From Verticillium longisporum (taxonomy: Eukaryota > Ascomycota > Sordariomycetes > Glomerellales > Plectosphaerellaceae), in assembly GCA_019188255.1 (NCBI GenBank), contig JAETXT010000007.1:496001-560000 (forward strand): a stretch of DNA of 64,000 nucleotides. The letters run 5' to 3'. The notes beneath the pieces were generated by a model. It had not been told where the DNA came from. It saw only the letters and a program-made list of their open reading frames with translations, and searched no databases. Below are positions 46,491-59,485 of the stretch, piece after piece. The stretch's first letter is position 1. Every line of letters begins with the position of its first letter. Position numbers and translations under genes: made by a program.

Positions 46491-47208
46491 ACTTTGCTGG
46501 GTCAACATCTAGGTCTGGTCAGTCAGGATGAGCAGTGCAAAAAGACGACCTAAGCCGCCAGCCCTTCAACACATCGCACCCGCTCCCGATGGGCCGCACC
46601 CCCCACGACCCGCTTGGCAATGTCCGGTTTTTCTCCCTGTTCCCCTTCTCCTCACCCCTGTAGCCCGCGCGCCGTCAGGGTCCCCCTTCGGCCCCCCTTC
46701 TCAGTCCCATGCCTTCTTCCGCATTACCCCCACCCGACCGCGAGACCGAGCCGACGCCGACCTTGGTCAAAAGGGCTGTTGAAGGGCCATGACTGACGGA
46801 AACGAAGTGACCCGGCAAGTTTTGCCGTCCCCTCACCCGTCTGCTCGCGTGGCTTGTGGCTACTATTCGTCCCACCAAGAGGGGCTCCTGGGTTGAAGGA
46901 TCAAAGGCGTCGTGCGATCTCGGCGGCAACTCGCGAACACTTGCCCATGCTGTCCAAGTTGAATTGCTCAGAGCTCTTTGCAGGGCAATATTGAAATTGG
47001 CAATGGGTGAAAATTCTTCCCCAGAGATTCATCTCGACTTTCGCAGCGTGGGTTCACTGACTCGGGCGTCACCCGGATTCGGGCGTGACAGCAGATGGGC
47101 GGCCTGGCAAGGCTGGGTATTGGATTTTTTCTTGTCTGAGTATTTGCGTCCTGACGATTAGCTCTTTCTCCTTGTTTCCCTCATGTCAAGGCCTCGTTCC
47201 AATACTTG

Positions 47209-47252
47209 CTGCTGCATGTCAACATGCAGCAGGATTTGACATGCAGCAGGAT
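47209..47252. repeat. Near-palindrome with direct repeat
   Basis: CTGCTGCATGT and ACATGCAGCAG form an 11-bp inverted repeat with a 2-nt centre (47209-47232). The right arm plus GAT recurs directly at 47239-47252. No gene is attached. Confidence 0.6.
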
Positions 47253-49646
47253 CAGCCGACCGACGTGCTCTAGGGGTGGTTCGAAGACTCAGGTCGTCTT
47301 CCAGAACCGGACTTCGATGAGACACCACGAATCTCGACCACTGACCTGTCTCGGAGGAAAACCCTTCAGCGCAAGCAAGGGACGGGCGGAAAGACAAGGG
47401 GGGACGCGACACACCAAGCCAGCAGCTCCCAGGTCAGCTTGCCACATGGCGAGCGCTAAGATCGGCATCGCAAGCCACCAACAAGCCACCAGTGCCCTCG
47501 GTTTCGTCCTCAGGCCTCTCAGACAAACGCCGCAGCAAGCCATTTCATCAGCGTCCCCTCTTTCTGCAGCCCTGCCTTATTTTATGCTCCAGAGTGGCGT
47601 TTGAGGGGCCGGCAGGCCAAGTTTACGGGGTGTCCAGGCCTAGGTAAGCGGTGCCCCAAGCTCAATTGTTAAATCGACTTCTGCACCGCTTCTGGGGTCG
47701 CCGCAGTCTGACCGGCTGCCAGTCGATAGCCTGAAAATGACGAATGGTAATCACGGAGCGGACGTCGATGTTCAGCGAAAACACCGTTGATCAAAAGGCA
47801 ACCCCGATAAAATACAGCGCATGCAAAGCTTCCACCCTGAACTCCAGCAGCTCGCAGCAGGTAGCTCCACCATCCGTCGATCAGCATCCGAGAAGCCGTC
47901 CAGGAAGGGGTAGGCGCGCAATGCGCAAGATTATCAGATCAAAACTTCGACGCCGCGTCGTCGCACCACGCTACCTTAACTAACGCCCGGCGCTAGGAAA
48001 CCCGGGCGGTAAATAGTGGGCGGCGAGCACCACCCAGCGCCAAAACAGCTTTCCCCCCCTTCTTCCTCTCATGTCAGAGGAGAGATGTACGCAGCGAACC
48101 CACTCGACACGAATCGATGATGCTTCTGCGGGTGAACTTGACATCGCCGACTCGGAATCAAGGTGCCGAATGTTGGGTGTCCGAACATACCGACTGATTG
48201 ACTTGCAACATCGTAAATATGGCCCCAAATTCTAACCTCCGAGGCGAGGTCTCGGGGATATCAGCAGCGGCATGGCTTCGTTCGAAAGCTTATTCTGCTG
48301 CATCCTCTTTGGGCCCTGGCCCCTAGCTCGGAATGTCTCCAGGGGTCAGAATCGAGCTGTCATTGTGTATCATTGCCCTGAGAAATCTGTCAGCGTCTTA
48401 CGTGGGTTGCACACGTCAACCGCCCCACGCAGAGAGTCTTGTTACCATGCTTGCCCGATGTCGGATGTGCGTTGAAGCGCAAAGGCAGTTGGAAGTAGAG
48501 CGAGTCCGAGTTCAACCCTCGCTATACTTGTGACTGCCGCTGTGAGGCGTGCAGGGTGGCGTTGCAAGTGTGCCGCGTGAGCAAGCCAACGGCAGTTGAG
48601 CTTGCTTCCTTTCAGCCACAAATATGCCAAGAAAATTGAGGTGCACCCAGGCCTCGTCCTGGCGGATTCAATTACATATTTTTTTCAATGGCCATGAAAG
48701 AGATTTCTCGGGGTTCCTGGAGGGGGTCTGCTCCGCCGACTGACTGGCCGGCTGCTCTGGTGGGTAACCTTGGCTCCTGGAGGATGCTCAGACGGGATAT
48801 TATCGTGTGACACGTTCCAGGCCCTGCACTGCAATGATAATTCCCTGCTGTCGAAATAAGCTATTGATTCTTGCTGTGATTATGCAGGGACAATGGACCC
48901 TCTGCTCGCCCCCCTCTCTGCCCCTTTCACGATGCTAAGCATTGGCTTGCTATGCATTGTGTTCCGTGAGGCCGTCTTGGCCAGACGCTTGCTTGAGCTT
49001 TACGGCGCGATCATGCCGCGCCGGGGAGACTGCATTGAAAGAGCAGATATTTTGGAGATGTTATTTCTAGGGTCAGCTTTTTACGCCGTTACTCCCAAAG
49101 AAATAATCAAAGTGTTCCGTTCTACATGATCATTGCCACATGTGTTTAGGGGGTAGGAAAGCTTTGACTACAAGCCAGAAACCGCTGCATGGGAAAAGCT
49201 AACCTGAGGCTGTTCTCTTTGCAGTTCTCTGTCTCTCGAACTGATCTGTGTAGATCCTGTCAAGGCCTAGTGCATTATTTCTCATTGGTGGTGGGCATTC
49301 TCTTAACTGCACCGCCACCCAGATAGCCCATCTCTCATGCCTTGACAGCACGATCATCGTGGTATCCTCAGATATGTTACGACTGAAGTTGAAACATCCG
49401 GCTGACGTCGAATTACATTTCTCGAGACTTGATGAAAATACTGCCGTCAGTTTGATCCTTCAAGGTCACGTGGGTTGCTGCCTGGATTTCGTCTCGTTCG
49501 GTGTCAACGATTGGATGTGATGATCCGATTGGCATGCCCACCAAGTCCTCTGCGCAGGATGATTTTTGCGTGTAAATAAATGTCAGCTACGCATTCATTT
49601 CTGTCACAATGCACGCAGCAGACTACCTACGAGCCGACTGACCGCG

Positions 49647-50956
49647 ATGGCAAACACGGCACCCAAAATCGCCGGGCTTGAGCGTGTCGAGAATCCCGAT
49701 GTTATCGATCGCAAGGCCGAAACACTTGTGGGCCATATCCGGAAGGCAAAGCACATAATCGCGTTCACCGGAGCTGGTGTCTCGACGTCTGCCGGTAATC
49801 ACTAGCGTTCTTGTGTCAATGAACCTCACTCATCCTTTTCGCAGGCATCCCAGACTTTCGAGGTCCAGACGGCGCGTGGACGCTTCGGGCCCAAGGGCGG
49901 GAGCGCACTGGGAAGACGACGAACACGCTGCAGGCCATTCCCACGCACACACACATGGCATTGGTCGAGCTCCAGAATCAAGGCATCCTGAAGTACCTCG
50001 TTAGCCAAAACTGCGACGGCCTGCACAGGAGAAGCGGCATACTACCTGTGAGCACAAACATAACGAGGGCATAGCAGACACACTGTACTTATAGATAGCA
50101 CAGGATCGAATCTCCGAACTGCACGGCAACAGCAACCTCGAGTACTGCCGTGACTGCGGCAAGGAATATCTCCGCGGTCCCTCTCCCCGATTTCCTCACT
50201 CCGACGGTCCCCGCCAGCTAACAGCCAACAGACTTCCGCGCCGTGTCCACGTACGAAAAGCCCATCCGCGACCACCGCACCGGCCGCAAGTGCGCCTCGT
50301 GCAACGGCGTCCTCCTCGACACGATCATCAACTTTGGCGAGAACCTCTCGGCCGACATCCTGCAGCGCGCGCGAGACCACGCCGCCTCAGCAGACCTCTG
50401 CCTCGCCCTCGGCTCATCGCCGACGATCCCCCCGGCCTGCGAGATCCCCGAGACGGTGGGCCGGCGGCGCTTCAGCAGCCTCGTGATCTGCAACCTGCAA
50501 GCGACGCCGCTGGACGCGCTCGCGAGCCAGCGGTTCTTCGCCAGGACGGACGATCTCATGGTGGCCGTCATGGCCAAGCTGGGGCTCGCGATCCCCATGT
50601 TTCGCCTGCGGAGGCGGCTCGTCGTCGAGCTCGAGACGACGGGCGACGAGAGGCATGTGCTGAGCGTGAGGGGTGTTGACGTCGACGGCACGCCGGCGAC
50701 GTTTCTGCGGTCGGTCAAGATTGAGCATGCGCGGCGGCCTGCGCGGACGGAGCCGTATGTCATCAACTTTAACGCGCGGCTGCCTGTTGGCACGCCGCTG
50801 AGCATCGAGCTGGAGTTCATGGGCCATCACGGCGAGCCGAATTTGGAGATTTCGCACGAGTACAATGGCGTCAAGGATGGGAACACGCAGTATGGGCTGG
50901 AGTATGACCCCAAGAGCGGACAGTGGGCGACGAGCGTGGTGGTGAGAGGGGTGTAG
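49647..50956 (+). CDS. SIRT6-like (class IV) NAD-dependent deacylase with C-terminal extension
   Basis: About 382 residues in four exons (49647-49794, 49845-50047, 50104-50176, 50232-50956). It shows the sirtuin NAD loop GAGVSTSAG joined by splicing to IPDFRGPDGAWT, then TPTHTHMAL-like IPTHTHMALVEL and SQNCDGLH, and the catalytic His in ISELHGN. A zinc ribbon is present (CRDC ... CASC), as are INFGENL and LGSSPTIPPA. This pattern is that of SIRT6/7, chromatin deacylases or ADP-ribosyltransferases. The last intron has a weak donor (GTCCCT) but a CTAAC branch. After the Rossmann core about 120 residues form a beta-rich extension (RRRLVVELETT to the end) that I do not recognise from animal SIRT6. 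Confidence 0.88.
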
Positions 50957-51138
50957 GCCGGCAGTGTAAGGAGCCAGTCATCAGTTGAGCGATTCGCCGG
51001 TACCGCCAGACTTGGAAACAATACTTGGAAACAAAACTTTGAATTCTTCCTCATTCCCATCAAGACTACTCATTTGACCTTCTCCCACGGGTATCATACT
51101 TTGTCACCCACCAGACGATAAAAAAAACCTTCAACCCA

Positions 51139-52122
51139 TTAGCGCCCCTTGACCTTTCGAATGACAACCTTCTCCCCATCCAGTTCCCATCCCACCCCTT
51201 CCTGCGCCGTGAGGGCTTTCCACTCGGAATCCGTGCACCTCTCGAGAAACTCGCGCTCGACAGAGAGATATGTCCTGCCAAAGCACTTGAGCGCATGCGT
51301 CCTCATGCCGGGCTCGGCAAACTCGATCAAGCGCGCCTTGTGCCCGTCGACGCTGCGCTTGACCTTGCGAAAGACGACGTAATTGTCATGTGCTAGCGCG
51401 CCGAGGATGGCATCCACCTTGCCGTCCTTCAACCTGTACCGCCTCCGCAGCGCGTAGGCCTCGGCGAGGTCGCTGCGGCGACAGGCCGTGTCGAGCACGA
51501 GGTAGGCCAGGACCTCGTGCAGCTCGAGGCTCGAGAGCGGCTGCAGGGGGTGCACGAAGCGCAGCAGGTGCAGGATGGCCGGGTGGTAGGACTCGGGGTG
51601 CTTGACGAGGATGGAGAGGCGGATGTTGAAGAGGTAGGCCTGGACGGCGAACTCGTCGGCGCGCTTCGAGGCGACGATGCCCTCGCGCAGCTTTCGCAGG
51701 GCCATCATGACGTCCGAGAGACCCTTTGTGTCGGCTATGTTGGGCGTCGGCGGCGCCGAGGACGTGGGCGTCGTCGGGATGCGGCGGGGTGTGGGCGCGG
51801 GTGTGGGAGAAGGGGTCTGGAGCTCGAGAGAGGCGAAGCGGCGCAGGAGCTCATCGCGTTCGCCGGCGTCGGAGCAAAAGGTCATGTAGCGTTCGACAAT
51901 CTTTTTGTAGTACCGTTCTTGGGCCTTGAAGTCGAGAAGCCTGGGCGCTGCGTTAGTAGCTGCGGCTGTTGGTTTGGAGGGATGCGGGGGAGGGGCTGGC
52001 GTGTTGACCGACCTTGTGTCTCCCTTGGAGGGCAGGCCGATGCTGTCGAGAGCATCCTGGTCGACGGGCTTCAAGCGGCCCCAAGGCCCAGAAGACCCCC
52101 TTCCTCTGTTCGGCCGCATCAC
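51139..52122 (-). CDS. CSN8/PSMD8/eIF3k-like (PCI-type) conserved protein
   Basis: A single-exon frame of 327 residues. A polar, Pro/Thr-rich N-terminal half contains two low-complexity stretches (around 45-60 and 105-125). A helical C-terminal half follows: AVQAYLFNIRLSILVKHPE, HPAILHLLRFVHP, VLAYLVLDTACRRSDLAEAY, then a winged-helix-like end (HDNYVVFRKVKRSVDG, LSVEREFLER). This matches the CSN8/PSMD8/eIF3k helical-repeat family in pattern, though not a specific complex. It could be a SAC3-like or orphan PCI protein. It is divergent from the SDR gene. Assignment rests on pattern only. Confidence 0.6.
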   Translation of the reverse strand: MMRPNRGRGSSGPWGRLKPVDQDALDSIGLPSKGDTRSVNTPAPPPHPSKPTAAATNAAPRLLDFKAQERYYKKIVERYMTFCSDAGERDELLRRFASLELQTPSPTPAPTPRRIPTTPTSSAPPTPNIADTKGLSDVMMALRKLREGIVASKRADEFAVQAYLFNIRLSILVKHPESYHPAILHLLRFVHPLQPLSSLELHEVLAYLVLDTACRRSDLAEAYALRRRYRLKDGKVDAILGALAHDNYVVFRKVKRSVDGHKARLIEFAEPGMRTHALKCFGRTYLSVEREFLERCTDSEWKALTAQEGVGWELDGEKVVIRKVKGR

Positions 52123-52732
52123 GGTGAGGTTGAGGCGCTGGGGCTGTCCATGGAGGTGATGTTCGATGGCTACGGCGGGGTTGGAGACGGCGCTCCCTCG
52201 CTGTTGTTGTTTATCGCCTTATGTCAGCCTTATCGGGACGCCCCATATTACCCCAGATCAAAGGCCTGGGATAACTGATGCTCCCCTCCACTGGAACTCC
52301 CCCTGCTACAGCACCCCCTTCTGCGATCGGCCTCGAGCCTCTTGAGTGCCCTGTATCCAGCATCTGAGGCCCCTGTATCCCTTCCATCACAACGGCCTCC
52401 CTCTGTGTCATTTGTTGCGCTGCAATTGATCGATGCGCGCCTCGGTTGTAGGAGATCACGTCGACAATCAACGTCTGTATTGGAACAAACCGAGGGCATA
52501 ACGTCCACGATCTACATCCCCGATACGGCCCCGCCACACTTGCACTTCCACCCCTGGACGGAAAACGGATGCCGCGGGGTACCTCGGCACTCCCATCCAC
52601 TATGAGGCTGGTACCCTGCCTACCTAGGGATTCAAGCTACCATGCCTAGAGCTCTTAAAGGCATCGGCTTGCCTCGGCGATCGCATCAACGTCTCGTTTG
52701 CCTTCCCCAGACATCAATCATCACCGCCCACC
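52123..52732. promoter_or_regulatory. Divergent promoter (CSN8-like / SDR)
   Basis: About 610 bp, with GGTACC strings near 52579 and 52611. No gene identified. Confidence 0.4.
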
Positions 52733-53658
52733 ATGTCAGACCGTGTTGCTCAGCTCACCGCTCACCTCAACTACCCTAAGGGTCTGCTTGCCGGCCAAGT
52801 TGCCATCATCACCGGCAGCGGCCAGGGCATCGGCGCCGAAGCAGCTCGCCTCTTTGCCAATGAGGGCGCCAAGGTCATCGTTTCGGATATTGACGCCGGT
52901 AGGTTTTCTGCGTCGTCATCTCTGCCGCTGACACCCTTTGCTAAGGATCCTCTGCAGGCAAGGCCAAGGCTGTCGCCGAGAGCATCACCAAGTCTGGCGG
53001 CCAAGCCATCAGCGTTCCCGGCGATATGCTTGACGCTGCCTACATTGACACTCTCGTCAAGGAGGCTGCCGCTTTTGGCGAGGGTACGATTCACCACATT
53101 GTGAACAATGCCGGCTACACCTGGGACGGCGTCATCCACAAGATGACCGACAAGCAGTGGGACACCATCATCGCTCTGCATTCGACGGCACCCTTCCGCC
53201 TCGTCCGGGCCGCGGCTCCCTACTTCCGCGTCAAGGACGGCGCCAACCGCTCCATCATCAACATCTCCTCGACCTCGGGCGTCCACGGCAACGCCGGCCA
53301 GGCCAACTATGCCATGGCCAAGGCCGGCGTCACGGGTCTCACCAAGACCATCGCCAAGGAGTGGGGTCCCGCGTTCGGCGTGCGCGCCAACACGGTCGCC
53401 TTTGGCTACATCAAGACGCGACTGACGGACGCCAAGGAGAAGGGCGCGTTCGTCACCGGTCCCGGCGGCGAGAAGATCGCCCTCGGCATCCCGACGGCAC
53501 CGGCTGCGGCCGCGGCTGGGGAGGAGCACGGCGACATCCCGCTGAGGAGGCCGGGCACGGCGACAGAGGCAGCGTCCAGCATTCTCGCCTTGGCGAGCCC
53601 TCTGTTGAGCTACGTGTCCGGACAGACGCTCATGGTGACGGGTGGCCGCAACATGTAG
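52733..53658 (+). CDS. Short-chain dehydrogenase/reductase (FabG-like)
   Basis: A classical SDR of 288 residues in two exons (52733-52898, 52958-53658). NAD(P) is bound by TGSGQGIG and NNAG; the catalytic Ser, Tyr and Lys lie in INISSTSGVHG and NYAMAK. The adenine-pocket SDIDAG suggests an NAD preference (Asp at the end of beta-2). An insertion of about 25 Ala/Gly-rich residues occurs before the C-terminal RRPGTATEAASS segment. The C-terminus SGQTLMVTGG is typical. It resembles 3-oxoacyl-ACP reductases, but such enzymes take many alcohols or ketones. No targeting signal. No obvious partner genes. Confidence 0.87.
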
Positions 53659-53893
53659 TTGTACTAGGAAAAGCAACGGTAACCCTTCTGCCCAGTTTTA
53701 GCATGCATGCATCACGTTTTTCGTTCAAGACCACATGTGCCCTTTTTGAAATCGCCAACGTCACCTACAATTAGCTATGTATGCACTCGCTGGTGCACTG
53801 GTAAGATGGGGGTTCCCTCAACCCAACGCCAAAGTCAAACACGCGCATCCCCGCCTTTCCGTACAGCACTCCGTCGTTTTTGGGATCTCGCCT

Positions 53894-55207
<1,314 letters not shown>

Positions 55208-56356
55208 ATGAACGGTGCCAGTCTCGTCCCAGATAAGCCTCTCCGCTCAATGAGCTCGCAAGACGGCAGTGGGCTGTCTCCGCTGGAAGCCGCCAAGCAC
55301 GCTCAGGCTCTCTATGATGACGGCGCGCTGTTGTTTACAAAGGAATCCCTCGAACACTGCGCAGACCAGCTTGACGCTTTCTGCGCAGGGCAGCATGTGA
55401 ACTTCATCTCCACTGGGTTGGATGGAGTCGCGGTCGAATCCGCCGCTCTCATGAGCTGGCCACGTCCGTGCAGCGGGAGCAAAGACACAAAATATGTACC
55501 GTAGGAATACACCTAGACCGAGCACCTGGTGCCATGAACTAAAGGTGTGTTTGCTAGGCGTCGCCCGAAACTGCGCTATAACCCGATCCAATCTCTCACG
55601 ATTTGGCGCAACAAGAACGACTTCCGGACGCGCAATGACTTCCTTACTGTCGAAGTCTCCTTCCCCATGGAGGAGGTACATGTAGCCAGCAACACATCGG
55701 TATACAATCCTCCGACGTACACAGACCACGAACTGCAACAAGTGCTTCAAGAAGCTCGAACCTGGGAGGCTTCTCGATACTTCCAACGGATACGAAAGAT
55801 CCTCACCATGAGAGCTGTGCCTTCTAATCTTACCAAGATTGTGGCCTTTGGTTTCGGCTCGCTGACCTTCAAAGGCGGCCTCAACGAGACACCCATTCAC
55901 CAACACACCCTGATGCTTTTACTTCGAGACATCGTTTTCCCGAAGAATGAACTTGCGTGCATCGCACAAGATCCAGATTATACAGACGCAGACAGACTGG
56001 CTTTGGCTTCAGCCGGCGTTGGCGTTGTCGAAGATCCCAGGGCTTTTCTTGAGGTCGACGAGCAGTCTATAGTCTTGTCCTTCTCCCCGAATGCTCCTGT
56101 CAAGCAGGTCGTGACAGAAATTAGCAGGCCAGGCATCATCATCTGGATGTACGGTAGCATTAACTTCAATTATCCTTCGTACGAACACCCCTGCTGCCCA
56201 GTCGAACAAACGCCCTGACTAACTGTTGGCAGGACTGACCCTGAATCTCCACGTGTGGATAAAATGATTCGAGACGAGTACGAAAGAGTATGTATATCTG
56301 GCGACAAGCACTTTGGCCCATTGGAGATTTTGATTAGGCGACCTGCCTCTCCATGA
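55208..56356 (+). CDS. SRR1-like domain protein
   Basis: About 345 residues in three exons (55208-55500, 55558-56178, 56233-56356). The SRR1 core is a Rossmann-like unit: KIVAFGFGSL, HTLMLLLRDIVFP, QDPDYTDADRLAL, VVEDPRAFLEVDEQSIVLSF and IWMYGSINFNYPS. The last intron's donor was set at CCTTC|GTACGA because only that gives a continuous frame into TDPESPRVDKMIRDEYE. SRR1 in Arabidopsis affects light signalling and the clock, and its mouse and yeast relatives affect heme regulation or proliferation. The biochemical role is unknown. The first exon is divergent and lacks a domain. Confidence 0.72.
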
Positions 56357-56768
56357 GCCTTAATACATTGTAGGATACTGTCAGAGGGACAGGGCGCTGG
56401 ATGCCTTGTTACAAAAAATATGTACTTAGGCGGCTCGACTTACATTTTTACGATGTGCATATGCCCCTAAACGATATAATAACCTATTCCGGAATCGCGC
56501 CCTGTGCATCTAAAGATGCATCCATGCACCTACCAGAGAACGGCTTGAAGTGCTTTACATTGAGAGGGACGATTGAATGCTACATACGATTGCAATCGCT
56601 AGCTCATGCATTGCCACGGAGCATCAACTAAGTGAAAAGATATACATTGGAAAACGACCGACTCGCTCACAATTTGCCCATGCCGGCGTCTCCATCTTGC
56701 TGTATCAATCAGCTGGTCCTCTTACCTGAACGCCTTCTCATCATGACCCTCAAGCTTACCTCGCCATC
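56357..56768. other. Intergenic
   Basis: About 410 bp between two plus-strand genes. No feature recognised. Confidence 0.35.
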
Positions 56769-59083
56769 ATGAGAACCCGTAAATCGAACCGTTCAAAAAG
56801 ATACTCCGAGGCCATCGACTACGGACTCGATGACGACGAAGATACCAACGGAACGCCAACCCGCCGCGCTGCTCGTGAAGCTTCCGATGATGACAACTTC
56901 GTCGTCGACGCAGGGGCGGCGCCAGCAGAGGATGATGATTTCATCGCGCCAGACGAGTCGGATGTCGACATAAAGGACGGCTCATTCCTTGCAGTCGACA
57001 GCGACGATGATGCGAACGGCACAGGCAACTTGAACCGCAAGAAGCGAAGCTACCACAATCGCAGGAAATTACCACCTGGCCATGACGCGAATGCCATGGA
57101 TCCGTATCCGCAGGAGTCCCGGTTCACACAGACACGAATGCATCACGGCATATTCTCTTCGTGGATACGCACGGCATTCTGGGACGACTTTTACGGGCCC
57201 GATCCCCATGCCGCTGCGCGAGCTGCTGACATGTTCCGCAAATGGGCACCATACGAAGTCTTGCCATGCAAACTGCTGGATGAGGAATGGGCCCTACAGC
57301 CGACACCGTGGGTTCGCGATGACTTTGAGGCCCTCGAGGCTGCGATCGCGCGCGGGTGGTATGAGCGCGTTCGCAAGGAGCACCATGGCCAAGTCCAGCG
57401 ACCGTTGGACGACCTTGAGGCGACGCCGTACCTGTCTTCGATTGGCGGCGCACTGAAAATTCTCAGCGGACCATATCCTAACCAGCAGCAGTATAGCCTT
57501 GGTCTCAACGAAACTACGGCCCTATCTTCGGACGGCCTCCCATACAGTTCCGATACCATGGAAACGGACAAGACGGCCGACAAGCCCACCGGGTGGATGT
57601 TTGATGTCGGCGGCCTCGTCTTGGGCATGAGCTGGCTACCCCGGGCGAAGACCACGACGCAGATCCTTGCACTAGCCGTGAGCCCCTTTACCGACCAAGA
57701 CTACGATTGGCAGCAAGAACAAGACTATGTGAACGATGAGATGGAGCGGGGCCGCATCCAATTGTGGGAGTTCAAGGGGGAGCAGGCAGAGAATGGTGTG
57801 AAGTATCCGTCAAGGGAACAACCTCGGCTTCTTCAGACTATTTGTTTCGATTGGGGCAGGGCGAAGACCATGCATTGGTGCCCGGTACCTTCGGCTGTTG
57901 AAGGTCACCTGGGTCTCCTGGCTGTCTTGTGCAACGACCGCCAGGTTCATATACTTGACTTGCAAGAACCTGACAACGAGTCAAGTCCTTACAGTATGTT
58001 GCTCCGTCCCAGTGCGAGTCGCCGGCGAGCTGACATGTTGTTACAGTTAAGATCGAGACTTCCATGGCCACTATAGGAAGTTTACCGGGTCTTCCAGCAA
58101 GTGTCACTATATTTGCTTGGTCTGGAACCAACCGCATTGTCACTGCACACACAGACGGATCCATTGCCCTTTGGTCTCTCCATCCTCTGAAGTGCCTCTC
58201 ACGACATGCCGTACATAGCACACACGTCTACCACCTAGCCACAGGCTACCCCTCGAATCCTTATCTCGTAGCTTCGACTCCGGTCAGTGGCCTGACCATC
58301 GTCATCGACCTACTCGATCCCAGCGTCGAGACAACGTCACAGACGAATCCCGCCATCGTACCCCAACCGGACCTCTTGCAATGGTCAGATCATCTTCAAG
58401 GCTTCGTCTCCATTTCCCCGTCCTCGCGGCCTCTCAACAGTACAGTCGGCTTCTTTCATTCGCGGGCTTTTTCCGCCACGATGCGCAAGGTCATTGATGG
58501 CGATGCCCTCCTGTCATGCCTCGCCGTTGGCGTACAGCACCCTTTTGTGCTTATCGCCTTCCTCGACGGCACCGTATGGGCTTGCAACCCCATGCACCGC
58601 GTCTTCGCTCCTCGTCACTACCCGCCGGCATGGAAGCTGAAGCTCTTCGAGCACGAGCACATTCCGCGCATGCGCCTTGGCGCCAATCTCAACCCGCCCG
58701 ATGACCCTTGCCGCGGCGTGTCCCGAATCGTGCAGGGGTGGAAGCCCGTCATGAACAAGGGCCCGCAGGCGTTGATCAACTTGGCGCGTAACACGCCTTC
58801 GGCACGGCCGCCGAAGAAGAAGAGTAGGGCCATCCCACGGCTGAAGAAAACGAAGAAGAAGGCAGAGGAGGAGGCGGACCCGGGGGTTGCAGGAGCTGGT
58901 GAGAATGACGAAGACGGCGGTCTCTATGCTGACCCTGAGAAGATCATCCTGCGAGAACCGCTATCGAGGGCGACGGCTATGGCCTGGAACCCGAATATGG
59001 AGTTTGCCTGCTGGGCGGCCATTTCGCTGGCGTCAGGGTTGGTCAAGGTTATGGACCTCGGCGTGGATTACCTGCCAGAATAA
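56769..59083 (+). CDS. Transcription factor TFIIIC subunit (Sfc6/Tau91-like WD-repeat protein)
   Basis: About 753 residues in two exons (56769-57993, 58047-59083). The N-terminus mixes a basic patch (MRTRKSNRSKR) with Asp/Glu-rich acidic runs. A Trp-rich region (HHGIFSSWIRTAFWDDFYGP) is followed by WD-type beta-propeller blades (VLGMSWLPRAKTTTQILA, LAVLCNDRQVHILDL, VTAHTDGSIALWSLHPL, MAWNPNMEFACWAAISLASG). A Lys-rich nuclear signal lies near residue 670 (PPKKKSRAIPRLKKTKKKA). This matches the tau-B subunit that helps TFIIIC bind the B-box of tRNA genes. The identification is from domain order and motif style. Confidence 0.7.
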
Positions 59084-59485
59084 TAGCCCCTGGTCCATTG
59101 AGCAACGATAATGCCCTCATTTGATATAATAACTAACGTCAACCAACAACAACACCTTTTCTGTGAGGCTCTTCACATGGAAGCCCGGATGCTCGTTGTC
59201 GAGTTGTGCCGTCTCCGTTGGGTGGCCTATTTATTATAACACAGCTGCTGCCAATGGACGCCAGCTGTGGGCCTCAAATCGTGCCAAACGTGCCTCGGAC
59301 CATCGGACGTTCGACATGTGGATATTCCCAACAAAACGATCATCCAAGCAGGCCGTCAACGGGCTCAATGTCGACTGTTGGGAGACCTAGGAAATGATAA
59401 AAGGAGATTCATCGGCATCGCTGAAGGATTGAACCTCAATCTCTCTCGAAAGAAAAAATAAACGAGTGTCACGTACGAAAACACC
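59084..59485. other. Intergenic
   Basis: About 400 bp between two plus-strand genes. No feature recognised. Confidence 0.35.

Larger units (their letters stand above)
45815..49646. other. 3.8-kb gene-poor stretch
   Basis: No gene supported. It holds a 19-bp tandem duplication (CAGTGGGCTCACAACAAGC twice, 46453-46490) and a near-palindrome with an extra direct copy at 47209-47252. A 78-codon frame at 48893-49129 has a hydrophobic start, but there is no other sign of being real. The 3' part is the sirtuin's promoter. Confidence 0.4.

Noticed and set aside
48893..49129. A 78-codon frame with a hydrophobic start
   Set aside because: Isolated, no family resemblance, and the codon usage is unlike the real genes nearby.
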